Shown: positions 57,495-64,000 of the stretch, piece by piece
Layout: every line of letters begins with the position of its first letter
Position numbering within the stretch: position 1 is the stretch's first letter
Assembly: GCA_934668515.1 (NCBI GenBank)
Contig: CAKUNS010000003.1
Coordinates: 1-64,000 of the forward strand
DNA length: 64,000 bases
DNA from: an uncultured Eggerthellaceae bacterium
GTDB taxonomy: Bacteria > Actinomycetota > Coriobacteriia > Coriobacteriales > Eggerthellaceae
Direction: 5' to 3'
Made by a program: the position numbers and the translations under genes
Notes under the pieces: model-generated
Databases searched by the model: none
What the model was told of the DNA's origin: nothing
The model's input: the letters and a program-made list of their open reading frames with translations, nothing else

Positions 57495-58082
57495 TCAATC
57501 GCGCTCGGGCCATATGGTCGCATCGGGCGACGGGCGCAACATCACCCCGTCATTGACCATCGCCGAGCCCACTTCGCAGCACCAATCGCTCGCTCTTGTG
57601 ATCATCGTCGCTATCTCGTCCTCCGAAAGCATCCGCACAACACGGGCAGGCGAGCCAAGAATCAGGCTGCCGGGTTCGAACGTTTTGCCCTGAGTGACCA
57701 AAGACCCCGCGCCTATCAGGCAGTTCTCACCGATAACAGCCCTATCCATAACGATAGCGCCCATACCCACCAGCGAGTTCTCGCCGATGACGCAGCCTTG
57801 GAGAACCGCTCTATGGCCCACCGTGACATGATCGCCGATGACAAGCGGGGCGTTTTCGCCCACGTGAAAAACGCACCCCTCTTGAATGTTAACTTCGCGC
57901 CCGATAGAAACAGGAGCCGCATCACCGCGAATGTGCGTTCCCGCGAACACCGTGCAACGCGGGCCGATGTTGACGTCTCCCACCACCGTGCAGTGCGGCG
58001 ACAGCTGCGCCGTTGGATCGATCTTCACCTTATGGAAGTCCATGGCGACTTCGCGCTTCTTGCATGCACTGGATTCCGACAT
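57495..58082 (-). CDS. Gamma-class carbonic anhydrase-like hexapeptide-repeat protein
   Basis: A left-handed beta-helix of hexapeptide repeats. The conserved residues of the gamma-CA group are present: RGD (AGTHIRGDAA), NIQ (VNIQEGC) and three metal His in GCVFHVG and IGDHVTVGHRA. Members are either carbonic anhydrases or acyltransferase-like proteins of unknown substrate (PaaY/YrdA group). The start at 58082 follows AAGGAAGGGGCGCT; Met14 (58043) is an alternative. Length is 195 residues. Confidence 0.88.
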   Translation of the reverse strand: MSESSACKKREVAMDFHKVKIDPTAQLSPHCTVVGDVNIGPRCTVFAGTHIRGDAAPVSIGREVNIQEGCVFHVGENAPLVIGDHVTVGHRAVLQGCVIGENSLVGMGAIVMDRAVIGENCLIGAGSLVTQGKTFEPGSLILGSPARVVRMLSEDEIATMITRASDWCCEVGSAMVNDGVMLRPSPDATIWPERD

Positions 58083-58181
58083 AGCGCCCCTTCCTTTCCT
58101 GCGCGCTATACTACAGCTATCGCCCGACCGCCGCAAAACGCGGCCGTGACCAAAAACTGACATCGATTTGGAGGTTGTCTC

Positions 58182-58481
58182 ATGATCAAGATCTACGGTA
58201 TGCCCTCGTGCCCCGACTGCGAGTACGTCCACCATCAGATCGAAAACCACTCCGACGAATTCGAGTCCATCGACATCGGCGAGCACGTGAAGAACCTGAA
58301 GGAGTTCATGCATCTTCGCGACAACAATCCCGTCTTCGACGAAGCGAAGGAAAACGGTTGGTTGGGAATCCCCTGTTTCGTGAAGGAAGACGGAACGGTC
58401 ACCCTTACCGCCGAAGAAGTGGGGCTGAAGTCGAAGCCCGCCGACGGCGAGGCATGCAGGCTCGACGGATCAGGCTGCTAA
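58182..58481 (+). CDS. Glutaredoxin-like protein (CPDC active site)
   Basis: A 99-residue thioredoxin-fold protein with the redox motif PSCPDCEYV at residues 8-16 and the cis-Pro segment GIPCFVKEDG. The Cys next to cis-Pro and two more near the C-terminus (EACRLDGSGC) are unusual additions and could form a second redox or metal site. GGAGG lies 7 nt before the ATG. It is a single plus-strand gene with its own terminator; its partner is unknown. Confidence 0.85.
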   Translation: MIKIYGMPSCPDCEYVHHQIENHSDEFESIDIGEHVKNLKEFMHLRDNNPVFDEAKENGWLGIPCFVKEDGTVTLTAEEVGLKSKPADGEACRLDGSGC

Positions 58482-58500
58482 ACAAATCGAACCGCGAAAC

Positions 58501-58535
58501 GAAGACGGGCGCCGAAACGGCGTCCGTCTTTCTTC
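58501..58535 (+). terminator. Terminator after the glutaredoxin-like gene
   Basis: AAGACGG-G-CGCC pairs with GGCG-T-CCGTCTT around GAAAC, followed by TCTTC. It may also act for ligA on the other strand. Confidence 0.65.
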
Positions 58536-58560
58536 ATGCAGCAAAATGCCATCCTAGGGC

Positions 58561-58655
58561 GGGGATGCAGTCACTAGATCGGACGCCGTGAGCGGATGCA
58601 GTCACAAGGCGGGATACGGCCGGAAAGCTCGAGCCCCGCGGCCGGATGCAGCCGA
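58561..58655. repeat. Short direct repeats GGATGCAGTCAC
   Basis: Two identical 12-mers (58563-58574 and 58594-58605) and a third partial copy GGATGCAG (58644-58651) in the non-coding gap between the glutaredoxin-like gene and ligA. No coding frame is supported in this 230-bp gap. Confidence 0.45.
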
Positions 58656-58709
58656 AGGACACGATTCCCGCAGGCACGAACGCCCACTAGAAAACCAGGC
58701 CGCATGCGC

Positions 58710-60833
58710 CTATTCGCGTGCCGGAGGCAGCTCGCCCGCAACCAGTTTCAGCAGGTCGTCTTCGGAAAGAACAGGGACGCCCAGGGAAACCGCCTTGTCG
58801 TATTTGCTTCCCGCCGCCTCACCTGCAATCAGAAAGCTCGTCTTCTTCGAGATGCTAGACGAAACCTTCGCGCCGCGTGCTTTAAGCTGCGCGCTAGCCT
58901 CATCACGCGTCATCCCGCTTTGAACCAAGGCGCCGGTAAGAACGAAGGTCAAACCCTCAAGCGTCTGAGGGAGCTCCTCCCCCTCGTCGGCCGCCGCATT
59001 CTCCATAACGACGCCGCGCAATGCAAGACGATCGATAACTGCGGCGTTATCGGGCGTGCGTAGAAACACGTAAATACTGTGGGCGATCTTCGGGCCGATG
59101 CCCTCCACAGCCGCCAGAGACTCCTCGCTTGCCTCGCGAAGCTCCTGTATGGACGAATAACGTGCCGCGATAGCCTCGGCTGTGGTCTTGCCCACATGGC
59201 GGATGCCGATGCCGAACAAGACGCGCGCGAAGCCGCGATTCTTGCTCTCCTGGATCTGATCAACGAGTTTCTTCGCGATCGTGGATCCTAGGCGGATCGC
59301 ATTGCCTTCCTTGTTGACGCGACCCATGTCGAGCAAAGAAAGCTCGACCTCGTCAAGCGTGTAATAGTCCGCCACATCGGAAAGACGGCCCGACTCTACC
59401 AGCCTGCCGACGATTTCCTCGCCCATACCATCGATGTCCATAGCGTTGCGCGACGCCCAATGGATCAAACGCTCAAGCGCCTGAGCGGGACAATCGATGG
59501 AAATACAGCGATGAGCCACCTCGCCCTCGTCACGAATGACCGGGCTTCCGCAGCTGGGACAAACCTCAGGCATGTGCCAAACCGCTGCGTCTTTCGGACG
59601 AAGAGACGGCACGGGGCCCAGGATCTCGGGAATGACATCGCCCGCCTTGCGCACGATGATGGTGTCGCCAATGCGCACATCCTTGCGATGGACTTCGTCT
59701 TCGTTATGCAACGTGGCGCGGGCCACCGTCGAGCCCGCCACCACAACGGGGTCAAGCTCGGCAACCGGCGTAAGGGCGCCCGTACGCCCAACCTGCACGG
59801 TGATGTCACGCAGGATGGTGGTTTTCTCTTCGGGCGGGAACTTGAAGGCGATTGCCCAGCGCGGCGCGCGTGCGGTGAAACCCATGGCCTCTTGCTTGGC
59901 AAACGAGTTCACTTTCACCACAACGCCGTCGATCTCATAAGGAAGATCGGATCGCCTCTCAATGCAGCGTTCGCAGAAAGAGCGCACTTCCTCGCGTGAA
60001 TTCGTGCGAATGACGTCAGGGTTCACATGGAAACCGGCGATGCGAAGCCACTCAAGCATCTCAAACTGACCCTCGGCGGCAATGGCGCGCTCATCGGCGA
60101 TAGCGTAGAGGAACGTCGACAGATCGCGTTGCCCCGTCACTGCTGCATCCTTCTGACGCAAGCTTCCCGCCGCCGCATTGCGCGGGTTGGCGAACGGCTG
60201 CTTGCCGTTTACCTCGGCCTGCCTATTAAGCGCCTGGAAGCTCGACTTCGGCATGTACACCTCGCCGCGGAGTTCCAAAGACCCTTCGCGCACAACATCG
60301 GACATGCCCTGATCGCGAAGGCGTAAAGGCACGTCACGAACCGTACGGATATTGACGGTGACATCCTCACCCGTAGTTCCGTCGCCGCGCGTAGCGGCGC
60401 GGACAAGCCGCCCGTCCTCGTACGTCAAAGCGATGCCCGAACCATCGATCTTCAACTCACAGGCAAGCTCGGGAAGCTCGCCGAAAAACTCGACAACGCG
60501 ATCCATCCACGCATCAAGTTCTTCGAGGTTCATTGCGTTGTCCAGCGAGTACATGCGCTGCTCATGGCGTACCGGCGCGAACTGCTCGCCCACGTAACCG
60601 CCAACGCGTTGCGTTGGGCTAGACGGATCGATGAACTGCGGATAAGCCTGTTCGAGGTCACGCAATTCTCGCATGAGGGAATCGAAGGCCGCATCCGAGA
60701 TCTCGGGGGCGTCCTTCGCGTAATACAAATAGGTGTGATGCTCGATCTCGCGGCGCAGCGCCTCGATGCGCTCCTTCGCCTGAGCTTCATCCAATACCGA
60801 TTCGTCGTCGAACAGAGTCGGCGTGTCTGACAT
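58710..60833 (-). CDS. ligA: NAD-dependent DNA ligase LigA
   Basis: Seals nicks in replication and repair. The adenylated Lys is in ELACELKIDGSGIALTY; the Ia domain (YYAKDAPEISDAAFDSLMRE), OB fold (GRTGALTPVAELDPVVVAGS), four-Cys zinc finger (CPSC ... CISIDCPAQ), helix-hairpin-helix repeats and a C-terminal BRCT domain (LTFVLTGALVQSGMTRDEA) all follow in order. I start at 60833 (MSDTPTLFDDE) behind GAAGGAGCGAAAG; the frame extends 28 residues upstream without support. Length 707, slightly long because of N- and C-terminal tails. Confidence 0.97.
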   Translation of the reverse strand: MSDTPTLFDDESVLDEAQAKERIEALRREIEHHTYLYYAKDAPEISDAAFDSLMRELRDLEQAYPQFIDPSSPTQRVGGYVGEQFAPVRHEQRMYSLDNAMNLEELDAWMDRVVEFFGELPELACELKIDGSGIALTYEDGRLVRAATRGDGTTGEDVTVNIRTVRDVPLRLRDQGMSDVVREGSLELRGEVYMPKSSFQALNRQAEVNGKQPFANPRNAAAGSLRQKDAAVTGQRDLSTFLYAIADERAIAAEGQFEMLEWLRIAGFHVNPDVIRTNSREEVRSFCERCIERRSDLPYEIDGVVVKVNSFAKQEAMGFTARAPRWAIAFKFPPEEKTTILRDITVQVGRTGALTPVAELDPVVVAGSTVARATLHNEDEVHRKDVRIGDTIIVRKAGDVIPEILGPVPSLRPKDAAVWHMPEVCPSCGSPVIRDEGEVAHRCISIDCPAQALERLIHWASRNAMDIDGMGEEIVGRLVESGRLSDVADYYTLDEVELSLLDMGRVNKEGNAIRLGSTIAKKLVDQIQESKNRGFARVLFGIGIRHVGKTTAEAIAARYSSIQELREASEESLAAVEGIGPKIAHSIYVFLRTPDNAAVIDRLALRGVVMENAAADEGEELPQTLEGLTFVLTGALVQSGMTRDEASAQLKARGAKVSSSISKKTSFLIAGEAAGSKYDKAVSLGVPVLSEDDLLKLVAGELPPARE

Positions 60834-60880
60834 CTTTCGCTCCTTCAAAAATCGAAAGCGACCGAGATCGAACCAAACGG

Positions 60881-61855
60881 TTAACCGATCAGTTCGATGA
60901 TCGCCTGAGGTATGCAATCGGCCACGTCTTCAGCGCGCACGCCGAACGACGTGAAGCGCCTACCCACAGCGCGACCCGCTTTGGCGTGCAAGGTTGACCC
61001 AAGAACACCAGCTTGAAGCGGCGGCACGCCCTGGGCGGCCAAGGATGAGATCATGCCCGCTAAAACATCGCCCGTGCCGGCCTTCGCCAAATCGGGGGTT
61101 CCTTCGGTTACCGCAAACGTGCGCTCGCCGTCCGAGACAAACGTATCGGGTCCTTTAAGCACAACGGTGAAACCGTATGCGAGCGACAACATCGACGCCA
61201 GCCTAGCAGGGTTCCTGACATCAAGCGAAAACGGCTTGGCAAGGCGAGCCGCCTCCCCAAGGTGGGGCGTGACAACGGTTTCCAACCCGCGCTCGAACCT
61301 GCGACGCAGCAAACGACGCCCCTTCTTGGTGGTCAAGGCATCAAGCGCGCCGCCATCGACAAGAACCGGGCAAGCAGCGTTCTTCAGCGCCGCGAAAACG
61401 AGTGCCTCGGACTCCTCTTCCGCCGAATCAAACCCGGAGCCGATGCACAGCGCCTGCGGATGACTAGACGTCACAACCGAAAGATCGCAGGCATCCCATC
61501 CCTTTCGGGAGGAAATCACCAGCGAAGGGCTTACCGAGACGAGAAGAGGCTTCAACGAAGCGGGCACGACGACCTCGACATAGCCCGCGCCCATACGCTC
61601 AGCGGCGATGGCAGACAGGCATGCTGCGCCAGGATAGCGGTTGCTGCCCGCAACAAGCGTCAGCTTCCCGCGCGTGTATTTGTTGGCGTCCGCTCGAGGA
61701 AACGGCAGGAAGGAAACCAGCTCGTCGTTCGACGCGGCGAAGATCGGCGCGCCATCGATGTTCCAACTGCTTGACCTGGCAACCGCCACTCGATCGTCAG
61801 CGCCACGCTCGGCGTCCTTTTTAGCGGCTTTCACTTTGTTCGCGATGATGCCCAT
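60881..61855 (-). CDS. nnrD: ADP/ATP-dependent NAD(P)H-hydrate dehydratase (NnrD domain only)
   Basis: Repairs hydrated NAD(P)H. The ribokinase-like fold shows GKLTLVAGSNRYPGAACLSA, VVTPHLGEAARLA and the nucleotide/phosphate loop LAKAGTGDVLAGMI, as in the YjeF C-terminal domain. The N-terminal epimerase (NnrE) domain usual in bifunctional proteins is absent; the first 55 residues are instead a non-conserved basic segment. acpS lies immediately upstream, a pairing seen in many bacteria. Start ATG at 61855 behind AGGACTCCC. Confidence 0.9.
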   Translation of the reverse strand: MGIIANKVKAAKKDAERGADDRVAVARSSSWNIDGAPIFAASNDELVSFLPFPRADANKYTRGKLTLVAGSNRYPGAACLSAIAAERMGAGYVEVVVPASLKPLLVSVSPSLVISSRKGWDACDLSVVTSSHPQALCIGSGFDSAEEESEALVFAALKNAACPVLVDGGALDALTTKKGRRLLRRRFERGLETVVTPHLGEAARLAKPFSLDVRNPARLASMLSLAYGFTVVLKGPDTFVSDGERTFAVTEGTPDLAKAGTGDVLAGMISSLAAQGVPPLQAGVLGSTLHAKAGRAVGRRFTSFGVRAEDVADCIPQAIIELIG

Positions 61856-61862
61856 GGGAGTC

Positions 61863-62627
61863 CTAAAGATCGTCCAGCATGCTGCGAGTTTCCTTGAACT
61901 TGCGAGTCAGCTCCTCCATAGGGTCGATGCGCTCTTCGCTTGCCTTTTTCGAGCTTTCGGTGATGGCCATCGCGCAAGCAACAGCCTCGGCATGCGTGTA
62001 CGAAAGAGACAGGGGGATGTCACGTACACCGCGCTTTTTCGCGATATCCTTCGCGGCGCCACGCAGCACGACGAAGGGTCGACCCTTCGCATTGCGGCGA
62101 ACCTCGATGTCAAGCACGCCAATGCCCTCGGAAAAACCAGTGCCTAGTGCCTTGACCACCGCCTCCTTCGCAGCGAACCTCAAGGCATAGTGGGTTTCAG
62201 GCGAAGCAGACTTCTCGCAATATTCCTGCTCGTCAGCGGAAAACACCAATCGCGAGAACGAGGGAGAGCGACCAAGGATCTTGCGCATCCGCTCGATTTC
62301 GACGATATCGACGCCAAGGCCGACGTTCTCCGCATCGAACACACGCTCGTCTTGCTCAAGTTCGTCAATCCCCGAGGAAAGCGCCTCCTGCGCCTCAACG
62401 CTTTCGACGGAGTCGCCCTCAGCCGCGCCCGCCGACGGCAAAGCGCCGCCCTGCGAGCCCTCGTCTTGTTCGACCAAACCGTCGGACGCAAACAGGCGAT
62501 CACGCGCGAAACCAAGCGTCACCTCGCCCAACGCCATGTTGGCGAACTCGTCCGCTAGCTCATTTGAAGCCGCCTCGTCCTCAAGATCGTCTTCGATCTC
62601 GTAATCCCACTCTTCCTCTTGAGTCAT
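61863..62627 (-). CDS. acpS: Holo-[acyl-carrier-protein] synthase with long acidic N-terminal extension
   Basis: Transfers 4'-phosphopantetheine to ACP. The catalytic domain is residues about 100-225: LGVDIVEIERMRKIL (metal Asp), the KEAVVKALGTG motif (metal Glu and catalytic Lys) and the C-terminal LSLSYTHAEAVACAMAI. Normal AcpS is about 120 residues; here an acidic, Ala/Ser/Glu-rich extension of about 100 residues precedes it and a charged helix of about 30 residues follows. I start at 62627, two bases after the glmS stop, with GGAGTGATC upstream; the GTG two codons earlier lies in that ribosome site. Confidence 0.92.
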   Translation of the reverse strand: MTQEEEWDYEIEDDLEDEAASNELADEFANMALGEVTLGFARDRLFASDGLVEQDEGSQGGALPSAGAAEGDSVESVEAQEALSSGIDELEQDERVFDAENVGLGVDIVEIERMRKILGRSPSFSRLVFSADEQEYCEKSASPETHYALRFAAKEAVVKALGTGFSEGIGVLDIEVRRNAKGRPFVVLRGAAKDIAKKRGVRDIPLSLSYTHAEAVACAMAITESSKKASEERIDPMEELTRKFKETRSMLDDL

Positions 62628-62629
62628 GA

Positions 62630-64000
62630 TCACTCCACTGTAACCGCTTTTGCCAAATTACGCGGCTGGTCGACGTCGCATCCACGCAGCACGGCAATCG
62701 ACCGCGCCAGCAACTGCAGCGGCACGCTCGCCGTAATGGCGGACAGAGCATCGCGAACCTTGGGGATATAGATCACATAATCGGCATGGTTCTTGATGTC
62801 CTCGTCGCCCTCGGTTGCGATGACGACGATCTTCGCACCGCGGGCACGGCTTTCCTGCAAGTTAGAAACAACTTTATCGTAAACGGGGCTCTTCGTGGCA
62901 ATGGCAATAACGGGAAAACCATCGTCGATAAGAGCAATGGGTCCGTGCTTCATCTCGCCGGCAGGATAGGCCTCGGCATGCAGGTAGCTGATCTCCTTCA
63001 GCTTCAGCGCGCCTTCACGAGCAACCGCAGCACCCATGCCGCGTCCAATGAACAGGGCGCTTGAAGCATCCTTGCAGGCGGCCGCCGCTTGGTCTACGGC
63101 ATCCGTGCACGAAAGGATCTGCTCGACTTGCTCGGCAGTATCGGCAAGCTCACGGAACAGCAGGCGAATTTGATTCATCTTGAGCTTGCCCTTCGCCTGG
63201 GCAAGGAGCATTGCCAAAAGCGTCAAACTGACAACCTGGCCAAGGAACGACTTCGTTGAAGCAACGGCGATCTCTTTGTTGGCCTTCGTGTAAATAACAC
63301 CGTCCGACTCGCGGGCAACTGGGCTTCCCAGCACGTTGGTGATGCCGAACACGCGGGCGCCCTTCACCTTCGCGTCGCGAATCGCAGCCAAAGTGTCGGC
63401 AGTCTCGCCCGATTGGGAGACAGCAACAACCAGGGTGGTCGGTGTGATGATCGGGTTGCGATAGCGGAACTCGCTTGCCACCTCGACCTCGGTCGGGATG
63501 CGGGCCCACCCCTCAATGAGCTCTTTGGCCACCAAGCCGGCATGATAGCTCGTCCCGCATGCGATAACGTAAACGCGATCGATAAGATTAAGCTCTTCAG
63601 GGCCCATGTCCAATTCATCGATCTCAAGCGCTCCGTTGACCAGACGCCCAGCAAGCGTGTCGCGGATAACGCGCGGCTGCTCATGAATCTCCTTCAGCAT
63701 GAAATCGGGATAACCGCCCTTTTCGGCGACATCGATATCCCATGTGACGTGTGTGGATTTCACATCAATCGGTTCCCCATGCGAGTCGAAGAAGTCGGCC
63801 CCGTTCGCAGTCAACTTCGCGAACTGCCCGTCGTCGAGAACGACGACGTCACGCGTCGCACCGATGACCGCGATAGCATCAGAAGCCAGATAGCAGCCGT
63901 CTTCCGCCACCCCAACGATAAGCGGGGAATCCTTTCGCGTGGCGACGATGACGCCCGGCTCGCGATCATCAACGACAGCAAGGCCGTACGAACCTACGAT
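62630..64000 (-). CDS. glmS: Glutamine-fructose-6-phosphate aminotransferase GlmS (5' end outside window)
   Basis: First committed step of UDP-GlcNAc synthesis. The visible part (about 456 residues) begins inside the glutaminase domain (GSYGLAVVDDREPGVIVATR) and includes both SIS domains: YVIACGTSYHAGLVAKELIE, VVAVSQSGETADTLAAIRDA, and the second with FIGRGMGAAVAREGALKLKE and YPAGEMKHGPIALID. It ends in AKAVTVE, the conserved C-terminus. The frame is open to the window edge, so the N-terminal Cys is not seen. acpS follows two bases after the stop. Confidence 0.96.
   Translation of the reverse strand: MVGSYGLAVVDDREPGVIVATRKDSPLIVGVAEDGCYLASDAIAVIGATRDVVVLDDGQFAKLTANGADFFDSHGEPIDVKSTHVTWDIDVAEKGGYPDFMLKEIHEQPRVIRDTLAGRLVNGALEIDELDMGPEELNLIDRVYVIACGTSYHAGLVAKELIEGWARIPTEVEVASEFRYRNPIITPTTLVVAVSQSGETADTLAAIRDAKVKGARVFGITNVLGSPVARESDGVIYTKANKEIAVASTKSFLGQVVSLTLLAMLLAQAKGKLKMNQIRLLFRELADTAEQVEQILSCTDAVDQAAAACKDASSALFIGRGMGAAVAREGALKLKEISYLHAEAYPAGEMKHGPIALIDDGFPVIAIATKSPVYDKVVSNLQESRARGAKIVVIATEGDEDIKNHADYVIYIPKVRDALSAITASVPLQLLARSIAVLRGCDVDQPRNLAKAVTVE

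Noticed and set aside
1..64000. Mobile elements, prophage, toxin-antitoxin or defence islands
   Set aside because: No transposase, integrase, phage, restriction or toxin-antitoxin signature was seen; gene content is core-like throughout.

Overview
The window looks like chromosomal core sequence from a moderately GC-rich anaerobic actinobacterium of the class Coriobacteriia, most likely the Eggerthellales/Eggerthellaceae. This is an inference from gene content and protein style: acidic extensions on housekeeping enzymes, Fhs-FchA-FolD folate genes, HypA, Tat genes, a TsaB-RimI-TsaD fusion, and many GTG starts. I cannot name a species without a search. Coding density is about 95 percent, most genes lie on the minus strand, and no tRNA, rRNA, CRISPR array, insertion sequence or prophage is visible.

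Layout, left to right. 1-3.8 kb: hypA with a decaying tandem repeat at its 3' end, tatA-tatC, a small membrane protein and an amidohydrolase-fold protein with a damaged active site. 3.9-6.0 kb (plus strand): menG/ubiE and an MFS transporter preceded by a strong inverted repeat. 6.1-12.3 kb (minus): fhs-fchA-folD-tsaE-tsaB/rimI/tsaD, joining one-carbon metabolism to t6A tRNA modification. 12.5-20.4 kb: ychF, asnB, dnaE-truA and a small ORF. 20.5-21.5 kb (plus): a cytosolic BspA-type leucine-rich-repeat protein. 21.7-28.9 kb: a complete F1Fo ATP synthase operon (I-like, B, E, F, H, A, G, D, C) whose c subunit looks proton-coupled. 29-37.9 kb: dCMP deaminase, glyA, rpiB, a COG2509 flavoprotein, a TsaC/Sua5-lipase fusion overlapping glpK, and a HI0933-type flavoprotein. 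38.1-39.1 kb (plus): a shortened homologue of hybrid-cluster protein that has lost its visible cluster ligands. 39.1-45.5 kb: addB-addA behind a LexA-like box. 45.6-52.4 kb: secDF, a DUF1292 protein, a divergent queuosine cluster (tgt facing queH-queA) and cspA. 52.6-56.4 kb: ruvC-ruvA-ruvB with a small downstream gene, and yebC. 56.5-64 kb: an SPFH protein, gamma-carbonic anhydrase, a glutaredoxin-like protein, ligA, and glmS-acpS-nnrD, with glmS cut by the window edge.

How genes work together. The t6A pathway is represented by TsaC (fused to a hydrolase), TsaE and TsaB-RimI-TsaD. Queuosine insertion and maturation is represented by Tgt, QueA and QueH. The folate cassette appears to split the two classical FolD activities: FolD lacks the cyclohydrolase Lys and Gln, while a separate FchA cyclohydrolase is encoded next door. 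The two recombination-repair operons (addBA and ruvCAB) both carry GAAC-N4-GTTY elements inside their promoters, suggesting shared SOS control.

Most notable points are the Hcp-like pseudoenzyme, the FolD/FchA division of labour, the TsaC-lipase fusion coupled to glpK, the degenerate amidohydrolase, the SOS-type promoters with leaderless geometry, and the duplicated hypA tail. I did not see a clearly new defence or mobile system in this window.
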